This document shows, one piece after another, positions 44,248-52,572 of a stretch of DNA of 64,000 bases (within the stretch, counting starts at the first letter, position 1; the number at the start of each line of letters is the position of its first letter). Position numbers and translations under genes: made by a program. The notes under the pieces were generated by a model. The model was not told the origin of the DNA. It saw nothing but the letters and a program-made list of their open reading frames with translations, and did not search any database. The stretch is from Cyanidium caldarium. Taxonomy: Eukaryota; Rhodophyta; Bangiophyceae; Cyanidiales; Cyanidiaceae. The DNA lies in the NCBI GenBank assembly GCA_026184775.1, contig JANCYW010000004.1:372001-436000 (forward strand), written 5' to 3'.

Positions 44248-46902
44248 CTAATCGTCCAGACAAACCACTCGTCCACTCACACGGTGTATGGCAAAGCGAG
44301 TGCCGTCCGAGGCGCGGGTGAAGCGCCAGGCGTCCGTGTCGCGCAGCTGCTGGCCCGTGGTGGATACCTCCGTAGGGACGCTGTCCGGCGACTCGCTCAC
44401 CAGGCTGCTGCTGCTGCTCTTTTCCAGCTCGCGCGACTCGGAATAGGCCGCGGTAGGCGCTAGTGTCGCTGTTTGGCGTCGGCGGCGGTATCGCCGGGCT
44501 AAGACGAACGCCAGTATGCCCAGACCGATGATCGCCAGACTTATGATCACGATGATGGCGATGGAGCCGGCATCGGGGCCGCAGGAGCGATAGGCGGGCA
44601 CAAAGATGCCGCGCAGCATAGCCAGCGAAGGGCACGCGTTGCAGCCGGTGGCGCCGCTGGTGCTGTTGCTGTAGGTGCCCGAAGGGCACGGCTCGCAGTA
44701 GGTGGCGCCCGAATGGGAGCTGATATAGCCGGACGGGCAGTCCAAGCAGCGGGTGGCACCTGACGTGTTGGAGTAGGTGCCTGGGCTGCAAATAGAGTAG
44801 GAGGTGGCGCCGGCGTAGTTGACGTAATGTCCGGCGGCGGCCTTGGTGCATTCCGACTGGCCCGAATGCGGGTTGAACATGCCCATGGGGCACGGCCGGC
44901 AGGTGGAGGCGTCGTGGGCATAGGTGCCGGCCGGGCACGCCGTGCAGGCGACAGTGCCGTTGGCGGAGGCGTTGGTGCCGCGCGGGCAGGCGGAGCAGTT
45001 GGTGAGGCCGTAGGATTGCCCCTCGGTGCCTATCGGGCACGGGAGACAGGAGGTGGACGCCGCGTGAGGCGCATAATGGCCCGGTGGGCAGTAGGAATAG
45101 GCGATGGCGCCCGAGTGGTTGGTGAAGGTGCCCGCGGGGCACTTGGCACAAGTGGAGGAGGCGCTGTCGGGAGCGTACGTGCCCGCAGAGCACTGGGTAC
45201 AGCCGGTGCTACTGGCGGAGGAATAGGAGCCGGCCGGGCAGCGGGTGCAGTGCGAAGCGGCAGAGAGGTTGGTGAAGGTGCCCGCCGGACACACGGTGCA
45301 CTCGGAGGATTGAGAAGAGGCGTACGTGCCCGGTGAACAGGGAATGCACGAGGTGGAGGAATGGGAGGAAGTGAAGGTGCCCGAGGGGCAGGGAGTGCAC
45401 GAAGTGGAGTTGGGCGAGGAGGAGTAGGTGCCCGGGGAGCAGGTGGTGCAGAAAGTGGAGGCGGGCGAGGAGGAGTAGGTGCCCGGCGGGCAGGTGGAGC
45501 AGTAGGTGGCAGAGCGGGAGGAAGAGTAGGTGCCCGCAGGGCACTGCGAGCACTGCGAGGTGCCAGTGGTGTTGGTGTAAGTGCCGGCGTGGCAGGCGAG
45601 GCAGGAGTAGGAACCAGTGACCGGCGAGTATTGGCCGGCGGGGCAGACGGTGCAGGAGGTGGCGTTGGTGGAGGCGGCATAAGTGCCGACGGGACATGCG
45701 CGGCAGGAGGAGGAATTGTAGGAGGGGGCGTAGTGGCCCGCAGAGCATGCGGTGCAGGAGGTGGAGCCGTTGGAAGAAGAGAAAAATCCCGGCGGGCAGG
45801 CGGTGCAGATGGTGGAGGCGGGCGAGGAGGAGTAGGAGCCCGATGGGCACGGCGAGCAGGTGGTGCGGTTTCCGTAAGAGCCGGCGGGGCAGATGCAGGA
45901 TGCGGTGGAGTAGAGGGAGCCGCTAGGGATGGGGCAATCGAAGGTGTTGCCGGTGAGGTCAACATAGGTGAGCGAGGGTGGGAAGGAGGGGAGTGGGCCC
46001 GAGAGGTTGTTGTAGGAGAGGGAGAGGGTGGTGAGGGAGGAAGGGAGGGCGGGGATGGGGCCGGTGAGGGAATTGTTGGAGAGCGAGAGGGTGGTGAGGG
46101 AGGTTAGGTTGCCCAAATTGGTGGGGATGGTGCCGGTGAGGTTGTTGTGGGAGAGGGAGAGGGTGGTGAGGCGGGGGAGGGTGGTGAGGGTGGTGGGGAT
46201 GGTGCCGGTGAGGTTGTTGTAGGAGAGGGAGAGGGTGATGAGGGAGGTGCAATGGGAGAGGGTGGTGGGGATGGTGCCGGTGAGGGCATTGTGGGAGAGG
46301 GAGAGCGTGGCGAGGGAGGTTAGGTTTCCCAAAGTGGTGGGGATGGTGCCGGTGAGGGAGTTGTAGGAGGCATCCAACTCGAGCAGTTTGGTAAGTCCAC
46401 CGATACTGTTTGGGACGACGCCAGTTACGCCAGAATGGTCGAGCGTTAGCGAAGTGAGATCTGGCCAATCCGTCAACCACGTTGGCAGTGAGCTTGTCAA
46501 TCCAGGGTTGTAACTAAGGTCCAATGTTGACAAACTCGAGAGAGTCTGCAGCGATGTGGGAAGTGTTGAACATACCAGGCCTTCTTGAGAGAGTTCGAGG
46601 CCTGTAACAGTTCCATCACTCGAGCAGCTCACGAACATCCACTCCGAGCTCGCGCCGCAGGGGTTTGAGTCATTCGACCAACAGTTCGTCGTGCAGATCG
46701 TCGATAAGAGCCATTGCTTCCCATCGCACAGGCTGAACAAATCCCACAGAGCCCCGCCTTGTGTGGAAACGGATCTCTCGGTGGTCATCTTCAGTTGGGC
46801 GCCGCGGATAACGCCGCGGAACGCGGCGTTTTCACGAGCGCCAACTTTCGAGAAATTGAGAGTGAGAAGCGTAGCTAGAAAAAGCACAGCTAAAAACCTC
46901 AT
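44248..46902 (-). CDS. Single-pass surface receptor-like protein with LRRs and about 25 Cys-rich (GCC2/GCC3, ephrin-receptor-like) repeats
   Basis: The 884-residue protein starts with a signal peptide (MRFLAVLFLATLLTLNFS), a plant-type LRR N-cap with Cys pairs, then about nine plant-type LRRs (consensus LSLSxNxLTGTIPTxLxxLT, residues ~110-320). About 25 Cys-rich repeats of ~17 residues follow (pattern CPAGTYSSSxxSTxC), an ephrin-receptor/GCC2_GCC3 type module. One membrane helix is at about 780-802, followed by an 82-residue Ser-rich basic tail ending CLDD. There is no kinase domain, so it is an adhesion or sensing protein. The repeats and LRRs are nearly identical in wording, suggesting recent expansion. 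It is head-to-head with the HAP2 gene, 531 bp apart, and its first 500 bp share HAP2's lower GC. Confidence 0.85.
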   Translation of the reverse strand: MRFLAVLFLATLLTLNFSKVGARENAAFRGVIRGAQLKMTTERSVSTQGGALWDLFSLCDGKQWLLSTICTTNCWSNDSNPCGASSEWMFVSCSSDGTVTGLELSQEGLVCSTLPTSLQTLSSLSTLDLSYNPGLTSSLPTWLTDWPDLTSLTLDHSGVTGVVPNSIGGLTKLLELDASYNSLTGTIPTTLGNLTSLATLSLSHNALTGTIPTTLSHCTSLITLSLSYNNLTGTIPTTLTTLPRLTTLSLSHNNLTGTIPTNLGNLTSLTTLSLSNNSLTGPIPALPSSLTTLSLSYNNLSGPLPSFPPSLTYVDLTGNTFDCPIPSGSLYSTASCICPAGSYGNRTTCSPCPSGSYSSSPASTICTACPPGFFSSSNGSTSCTACSAGHYAPSYNSSSCRACPVGTYAASTNATSCTVCPAGQYSPVTGSYSCLACHAGTYTNTTGTSQCSQCPAGTYSSSRSATYCSTCPPGTYSSSPASTFCTTCSPGTYSSSPNSTSCTPCPSGTFTSSHSSTSCIPCSPGTYASSQSSECTVCPAGTFTNLSAASHCTRCPAGSYSSASSTGCTQCSAGTYAPDSASSTCAKCPAGTFTNHSGAIAYSYCPPGHYAPHAASTSCLPCPIGTEGQSYGLTNCSACPRGTNASANGTVACTACPAGTYAHDASTCRPCPMGMFNPHSGQSECTKAAAGHYVNYAGATSYSICSPGTYSNTSGATRCLDCPSGYISSHSGATYCEPCPSGTYSNSTSGATGCNACPSLAMLRGIFVPAYRSCGPDAGSIAIIVIISLAIIGLGILAFVLARRYRRRRQTATLAPTAAYSESRELEKSSSSSLVSESPDSVPTEVSTTGQQLRDTDAWRFTRASDGTRFAIHRVSGRVVCLDD
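45300..46380. repeat. Tandem coding repeats with strong purine/pyrimidine strand bias
   Basis: Inside the receptor gene the plus strand is overwhelmingly G and A, as in repeated GGGAGAGGGTGGTGAGGG-like units at 46020-46320. The coding strand is therefore C/T-rich. The repeats encode Cys-rich modules and LRRs. Such tracts can form triplex or G-rich structures and are prone to copy-number change. Confidence 0.75.
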
Positions 46903-47433
46903 AGCTGTAGAAAAAGATGTGTCAGGTTGCCGGCGATCCCTGGTGAGTCTCTCAAGCTGCGAAAAGTTGTCGACCGAGAGCCACGAGCACGTTGTGCTGA
47001 CGATACTCGGCCCCTCGCAAGACAGTGGTATGCAAAGGAGTCAGAGGACGGTTGCGACGAGAAAACAGAGCCTCCTCAATGGAACTCTCGACGAAATTGT
47101 TGTCGCTGATCCCCGTATTTCTGCTCCCTATCGTCGCGCCTCTTGTATTCGATCCGAAAATTAAGAATTTCGGCCGCGTCCGGTTGCCTTAGAAACGCTG
47201 CGCCGCGAATTGGAGGGGGCGTATCGCTGACACGAGAGTGACGCACCTTCGCAACCATTAGAGACATATCGGCAAAGGGGGCGTTCACTTCATGAAAAAA
47301 ATTGCAGTATTCAATCCGAGCAGACAATTGGAGTGAGAGATCCGGCCGACTCTATGTTGACGCCGGGCCAGCACCACGCGGAGTCAGAAGTGTGCTCGAA
47401 TCCGTCCATAGTCATTTATTTCTGCAAGAGGAT
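46903..47433. promoter_or_regulatory. Divergent spacer between the LRR receptor and HAP2 genes
   Basis: This 531 bp is the likely shared control region of the two genes. It is AT-richer than most spacers here. An imperfect inverted repeat, CCGAAAATT-aag-AATTTCGG, lies at 47154-47173, about midway, and a GAAAAAAATT run is near 47293-47305. No small gene is credible. A common promoter would allow co-expression, for example in gametes, but expression cannot be read from sequence. Confidence 0.4.
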
Positions 47434-49542
47434 ATGCCTTGTTGTATCGCGCGTTGCCTGCGTTGCTTACTTCTGCTTCTGTTAGTTGCGCTCTCCGCCA
47501 CGGCGTGGAACAGTCATGCTGTCTTGACTGACGCTGGTGAACTGCAGAACTGCGTCGATTCGGGAAGCGAAAATTCGCTCTCGTGTTCAAAGAAATGGGT
47601 AATCACTTTGGCTGTGGAGAATGCTGAGTCCGGTGCCCCGTCAATGATCGTCGCGACAAAGGCGATTTACGGCAACTCCACCGCATCCGCCGCGATGGTG
47701 TTCTCGAACCAGCCTCAAGAGGCTTATCTGCTGAAAAAAGAGCTACAAATATCGTTGGTGAAGTCAGAGATAGTCTTGCACTATCCCGTGTACTACGTTC
47801 GCGACTTTAACAATCAGCCGAGTGAAGTCATCTACTCAAGCAACGCCGAAGGACCGTTCACATGGCTGTCAAACCAGTGCGTTGACAGTTGGAGCAGTAG
47901 CGACCCAACCTGTGGGTATGCGTACTCGCCACCCAACTCCACGGCCCCTCAGGACCGAATATTATATTCTCAAGGATTTTGTTGCCGGTGTTCGACGAGC
48001 GAGCTGCTCGGATTGAGCTCTCAGTACATAAGAGGCGGGCTCAAGTGTGACCTTCTCGATTTGAGTCAACCGAGTCAATCAGCTCATTGTCTGCGATTTG
48101 ACTCTCTTTGGTACTCTGCCTTTCAAATAGGCACCCCGAACGTGGACTTCAGCATCCAAGTGAACGTGACCACTTGTGACTACGTGGGAAACGATTCCTC
48201 ACTTGCTGCAAGTGAGAAGCCGCCTCCGTCGCAAAATTTAGGCAACCGAACACGCCAAGTTTCGAGCTGCTCAACTCAAATCCTGCAGTTGTCGCCAGGA
48301 GAACCGTATGTCACTTCCTTGAATGGGAAACTTAGCGCTCGTGCCATTGGCGATTTTGATCCCTGGGAAGGCACGCCTTCGTATGTGGAGAAGTGGCTAT
48401 TCGTGCCAAGCATTTGCACGGACACCAATGATGAGTGGTGCCTGCAGCGCATATCGATGAACTCGACAGAGACAGCGAGGTGGATGTTGATCGACACGAC
48501 TCACGTCACCCTCTCCGGGGCGGATTGCGACAAAATCGGCGTTTCATACTCTGCCTTCGCTAATGAGGGCAACCGCTGCGGAAGGTTGCCTCAGTCTTGC
48601 CTGCACGATCAGCTTCAGACGTACTACGAGACGGACTTGAAAATTCTCGAGGCAGGAGCGACTGGTAATTATTTTGTCACGTTTTTTGGAAGATTCGACT
48701 CTAATGGCTTGCGAGAAACGGATCCGTTGCTACGATTTAAGACCAACAGGATCCAAGCTACCGAAGTAAGACTTGAGTTCGCCGCCGACGACATTTTCGA
48801 CGTTGTCAACGTAGCGAATGGCCGCTTTATCAAGTCGCAGTCGTATGTGACGACAGCTGTGGCGCAGTCGAGAGGCGCTGAGCTGCATTTAGCTCTACTT
48901 TCAGAGGGAAGCCAAGCAGGGTTTTCCCAATTCACTGTGAGTGCCCTTTGTGGGCCGTTCATCGCGCCTATTCCAGCGCAAACGGTAACACTCGCTGCCG
49001 GAGCAAGAGCGAATGTCACGATGTCCCTGGATATCGAAGATGCGCATGCGGGCTCTGCAGCGTGCAACTGCACGCTTGTCAATTCAGTTGGCATCTCGGT
49101 GGATTCGATTCGCATTACTTTTAACGTTAGCGCTCGGGACACAAGCAAGGGAGCACAAGGGGGCTCCGACTCACGCACGGCTGGTAACGCAACCAGCACC
49201 TCATCAACGCTTGCACCTGGCGGGAGTTGCTCTGCTTGTGGGGGATTCTTTGACATAACGTGCTTTCTGTCAAATGTTTGCCTTGCAAACATTTTCGCTT
49301 TCTCGCTTGTGATCGTGGGACTTCTACTGATACTGTGTTGTTTCCGTGGCGTCATTTCGAAGATGCTGTGTTGCTGTTGTAGGTCAGAGGATTTTGGAGG
49401 ACGGATCTCCAGGCGACCGGCATTCCTTAGCCTCAGAAACACTAAGAAGGCGCGCATCGAGGGCGCAAACGTGTTGTATGGCGCGGACATCATTCCTTCT
49501 CCGTTACGCGCCTTGCGAGCACAAACAGGAAGCGCGCGTTGA
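47434..49542 (+). CDS. HAP2: HAP2/GCS1 gamete membrane-fusion protein
   Basis: The 702-residue type I membrane protein is HAP2/GCS1, the class II fusogen that merges gamete membranes. Signal peptide: MPCCIARCLRCLLLLLLVAL. The ectodomain carries family landmarks: Cys-rich pairs, QGFCCRC (181-186), a well-spaced Cys framework, and the conserved block CLHDQLQTYYETDLKILEAG (389-408) followed by YFVTFFGRF and ATEVRLEFAADDI. A Ser/Thr-rich stem, SCSACGGFFDITC and one membrane helix (about 619-638) precede a short tail with CCCC (646-649) and basic residues; Cys clusters there are often palmitoylated. Many NxS/T glycosylation sites exist. The ATG at 47434 is chosen for the signal peptide. Local GC is clearly lower than in flanking genes. 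It is the host's own gene and looks intact. Confidence 0.93.
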   Translation: MPCCIARCLRCLLLLLLVALSATAWNSHAVLTDAGELQNCVDSGSENSLSCSKKWVITLAVENAESGAPSMIVATKAIYGNSTASAAMVFSNQPQEAYLLKKELQISLVKSEIVLHYPVYYVRDFNNQPSEVIYSSNAEGPFTWLSNQCVDSWSSSDPTCGYAYSPPNSTAPQDRILYSQGFCCRCSTSELLGLSSQYIRGGLKCDLLDLSQPSQSAHCLRFDSLWYSAFQIGTPNVDFSIQVNVTTCDYVGNDSSLAASEKPPPSQNLGNRTRQVSSCSTQILQLSPGEPYVTSLNGKLSARAIGDFDPWEGTPSYVEKWLFVPSICTDTNDEWCLQRISMNSTETARWMLIDTTHVTLSGADCDKIGVSYSAFANEGNRCGRLPQSCLHDQLQTYYETDLKILEAGATGNYFVTFFGRFDSNGLRETDPLLRFKTNRIQATEVRLEFAADDIFDVVNVANGRFIKSQSYVTTAVAQSRGAELHLALLSEGSQAGFSQFTVSALCGPFIAPIPAQTVTLAAGARANVTMSLDIEDAHAGSAACNCTLVNSVGISVDSIRITFNVSARDTSKGAQGGSDSRTAGNATSTSSTLAPGGSCSACGGFFDITCFLSNVCLANIFAFSLVIVGLLLILCCFRGVISKMLCCCCRSEDFGGRISRRPAFLSLRNTKKARIEGANVLYGADIIPSPLRALRAQTGSAR

Positions 49543-50394
49543 GGGCATGATGCGGCTCTTCTGGGACCTGCTCTCAATTGAGTTGACAGCAGCCCATTAG
49601 ACAAACCTACTGACAGGGCTGCTTTGCCAAAAAGCATGCACGGTACTGCAACACCGAGTGGCCTGGGAGATGTTTTCGTAGCTTGGTAACACTCAAATGC
49701 GCACATATCGACGATGGCTCGCGAAGATCACCTGTCGCAACACAGAACGCGCATAATCGGCAGGAGCAACTGTAAGCCCGCTTCCCTTACGACACGCTCA
49801 AAGACCACACGCAAACGACTCCATAGATCTTTTCACGCCCGAGGCAGCTCATTCCGGAGGCGGAGAAAGCGCGCAATTCTTTAACGCCCGCTGCTTTGTC
49901 TGATGCAAGAAACCCCACCATCTCGCACCCTCCCCATTCCCCGCTACGCCTCGTACACCCTTGCACCCTCACTGAAAACCGATTGCACCGACACAACCGC
50001 ATCCTTGCCCGTCTCCACCCCAACGGCGCCAGCGCCTGAGCAAACAGCTCGATCCTCGTGATAACCGCACCGGTCGACTTGCCGTTGTGCACGCAGGCAG
50101 CGGCATCGATTGCCACCATCTCCTTATCCGTCCGTGTCACGCGCGACGCGTCACTTGAGGCCCTCCCTGCTGACAAATGGCACTGGAAACGCACACTCAG
50201 CCTATTCGCTTCTCTTGATGCGAATCGTCACCTCGTCCATCTGCGGCCAGGCGCCGCCCCTGAACTCCCCAGCGCCGGCCCAAAACGTGCCGCTCCCGTG
50301 CCTCCAAAACGACGTTTCCCATAGGTTTTACCGCACTGCGACGCCGCTCCAAAGAACGTCTCACGCGCTCCTGACACCGTCTCACCCCATTCAT
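49543..50394. other. Convergent spacer after HAP2, no recognised gene
   Basis: These 852 bp separate the HAP2 and TPM-protein stops. The left half keeps the lower GC of the HAP2 region. A 110-codon ATG frame on the minus strand (49787-50119) and several shorter ones resemble nothing known. No RNA gene, repeat or element is seen. The unusual length for a convergent gap here (most are under 100 bp) leaves room for an unrecognised small gene or a non-coding transcript. Confidence 0.4.
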
Positions 50395-51270
50395 TCACCG
50401 CCTGAGGTACCAAAAATACTGTACCATCGGTGCCACCACCGATATCACCAACAACGTTAACACCACCGCCACATACTTCTTCCTCTCCTTCTTCGTCTCC
50501 TCCTTCTTCCTATACGTCGCCTGCATCTTTCGTTCCTTCAACCGCGGCGGCCCCGGGTCCTCGCTCCCCGACAGGATCTTCGTCACTCGGTCCGCCACAT
50601 CCACCAACGCCGCCCCGAACTTTTCCTCCCGCGCCCTAAACAGAAACGTCTCCTCGGCGATGCTCTTTGCAACGTCCTCCGAAAGCAGTGCCCGCGCTTC
50701 GGCACCCGCAAAAACACCTCCCCGAGCCGTCTTAGCATTCAGCACCACCACCACATCCTTCGGCCCATAACCCGCGCTCTCATACGTCTCTTTCGCCACA
50801 TCGATCGGCTGCATGCCCGGGCTCACCTGCCTGACCACAAACACGTGCACCCCAAAACCTTTCGCCGCTTCCAGGTCCCGCAGCATTCGCTCCGCCTGGT
50901 TGGCGGACTCGTTGGGTAGGATGCCCGCCTCGCTGGAGATATGGCTCCCGGTCTGCACCAACGTCGCCTCTCCCAGCATCTCCTCTGCCCACGCAACCGC
51001 CGGCCCCACCAGATAAGCAGCTCCGTTCTTGTCTTTTCCTTCTATCGAACGCTCCACCGTACTCGGCACTGCGGCGGGCGTTTGCAACGCGTGCGGCATC
51101 AGCGCCGGCGCGTCCTCTAGCCCCCCAGCCAGGGCCAGTGGTACCGAAACCAATAACGCCCTGAACATCCGCGCCTTTCCAGGCAAGTCTCCCGAATCGG
51201 TCCGCATCATCACATTCCTCACCCCTCTCCACTTGCCTCTCCGAACGGGCGCGACGCCGGCGATCCACAT
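50395..51270 (-). CDS. TPM-domain protein of TLP18.3/Psb32 type
   Basis: The 291-residue product has an N-terminal targeting region, a TPM domain and a C-terminal membrane anchor. The TPM domain (about residues 105-235) shows ANQAERMLRDLEAAKGFGVH, VFVVRQVSPG, GPKDVVVVLNAKTARG, GAEARALLSEDVAKSIAEET and KFGAALVDVADRVTKIL. This is the family of thylakoid lumen TLP18.3 and Psb32, which assist photosystem II repair. It ends with a Lys/Glu-rich stretch and a single helix (YVAVVLTLLVISVVAPMVQY). The N-terminus has a FRALLVSVPLALAGG hydrophobic stretch behind basic residues, fitting a bipartite lumen signal. ATG starts at 51270 or 51210 are possible; the frame beyond begins at a GTG. Confidence 0.85.
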   Translation of the reverse strand: MWIAGVAPVRRGKWRGVRNVMMRTDSGDLPGKARMFRALLVSVPLALAGGLEDAPALMPHALQTPAAVPSTVERSIEGKDKNGAAYLVGPAVAWAEEMLGEATLVQTGSHISSEAGILPNESANQAERMLRDLEAAKGFGVHVFVVRQVSPGMQPIDVAKETYESAGYGPKDVVVVLNAKTARGGVFAGAEARALLSEDVAKSIAEETFLFRAREEKFGAALVDVADRVTKILSGSEDPGPPRLKERKMQATYRKKEETKKERKKYVAVVLTLLVISVVAPMVQYFWYLRR

Positions 51271-51572
51271 GGCGTACCGAGTGCTCACAGAGACAAGCGC
51301 GGTGAGCGTTTCGAGCCCGAGCGAGATCGCACCCGCATTCGGCTTGCCCGAGCTCCCAGTGTGCGCTCTCCACAGCACTCATGTTTGTGAGCGTGCCGGC
51401 CAACGCCACCTCCCGCAAACGTAGATCTCGTTGGCTGGTCGCGCAAGCTAAGGATGACGATCCCACTCGATCTCATGCAGGCACCAAACCCTCACTCCTC
51501 TCATCCGCGCTCCCATTTGAACTCATCGTGCGCCTCGCCCGCCGCGCCTTCCATACCGCTTGGCTGACCGCC
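51271..51572. promoter_or_regulatory. Divergent spacer between TPM-protein and glutathionyl-hydroquinone reductase genes
   Basis: About 300 bp lie between the chosen starts. The rightward frame has an ATG at 51381 that would add 64 residues (basic, possibly a presequence), so the true spacer may be only ~110 bp. No other feature is seen. Confidence 0.3.
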
Positions 51573-52490
51573 ATGCATCAACTCGCTCCGCAATCTCCGC
51601 GCACTGGCGAGTACCTCCGCCCGCGCTCCACCTTCTTCTCCTCCCATTTCCTCACCCACCACCCGCACCTCACCCTATCACCACCGGATTTCACCCTCTT
51701 CTACGGCACCGCGTGCCCCTGGTGCCACCGCACTCTCCTGGCGCGCGCCTTTTACGGCCTCGCCCCGTCGCTGCCGCTCATATTCTGTGAGCCGAGCGCC
51801 GAAGGCAAGTGGCTCCTGCCGCCGAACCCTCACTTCTCCGCCCCCGACCTCAAGGGCGTCTATCGCCAACTCTCCCCCGCCTACTCCGGCCGCGCCACTG
51901 CACCGCTCCTCATCCACACCGCCAGCGGCACCATCGTCTCTAACGAGTCGTCGGACATTGTGCGCTTCCTCCGCACCCTCTCCCCCTCCGAACGGCGCAT
52001 CGATCTCTATCCCGACGCGCACCAATCCCACATCGCCGCCGACGGCGACCGCATCCACCACGGCCTCAACAACGGCGTCTACCGCGCCGGCTTTGCCACC
52101 TCCCAGCGCGCTTACGACGCCGCCTGCGCCGACGTCTTCGACACGCTGGATCACCTCGAGCGCACCCTCTCCACCCACCGTTACGTGAGCGGCACCCCCG
52201 CCCCCAGCGAGAGCGATATATTCCTCTTTCCGACGCTCTTTCGCTTCGACACCGTCTACCACCTGCTATTCCGCTGCTCGCGCAAGCGCCTCACCGAATA
52301 CCCGCACCTGCACGCCTGGATGCGGGATATGCTGCAGACCTACGCCGACCACGTCGCCCCGACTTGTGACCTAACTGGCACCATGGCCAGCTACTATCGC
52401 CAGCTGTTCCCGCTCAACCCGAGCGGCATCGTGCCGTCCGCCGATGCCGGCGACTTGTGCAGACCGCACGGGCGCGCGAATCTCGCCTGA
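51573..52490 (+). CDS. Glutathionyl-hydroquinone reductase (ECM4/YqjG-type GST)
   Basis: The 305-residue enzyme belongs to the Xi-class glutathione S-transferases, which reduce glutathionyl-hydroquinones back to hydroquinones. The thioredoxin-fold half has GEYLRPRSTFFSSHF and the active-site motif YGTACPWCHRTLLARAFYGL (catalytic Cys in CPWC; most relatives have CPWA, so the second Cys is notable). FCEPSAEGKWLL, LKGVYRQLSPAYSGRATAPL and LIHTASGTIVSNESSDIVRF follow. The helical half has DGDRIHHGLNNGVYRAGFAT, LFPTLFRFDTVYHLLFRCSR and YPHLHAWMRDMLQ. It may protect quinone pools in plastid or cytosol. A longer form from 51381 is possible. Confidence 0.9.
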   Translation: MHQLAPQSPRTGEYLRPRSTFFSSHFLTHHPHLTLSPPDFTLFYGTACPWCHRTLLARAFYGLAPSLPLIFCEPSAEGKWLLPPNPHFSAPDLKGVYRQLSPAYSGRATAPLLIHTASGTIVSNESSDIVRFLRTLSPSERRIDLYPDAHQSHIAADGDRIHHGLNNGVYRAGFATSQRAYDAACADVFDTLDHLERTLSTHRYVSGTPAPSESDIFLFPTLFRFDTVYHLLFRCSRKRLTEYPHLHAWMRDMLQTYADHVAPTCDLTGTMASYYRQLFPLNPSGIVPSADAGDLCRPHGRANLA

Positions 52491-52572
52491 GGTGCCGCGA
52501 TTTGGCGCCAACACTCGTTCTGCGCGCGAGTTGTTTTCTCGTCGCTCGCACGCTTCGCCACCGCTCTCCGTT

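Noticed and set aside
46691-47164. 157-codon plus-strand frame upstream of HAP2
   Set aside because: It overlaps the receptor gene's start antisense, ends before HAP2 and has no domain pattern.
49787-50119. 110-codon minus-strand frame in the gap after HAP2
   Set aside because: Starts at an ATG but has no recognisable motif, odd Cys/Arg composition and no conservation evidence; kept only as a note on the gap.
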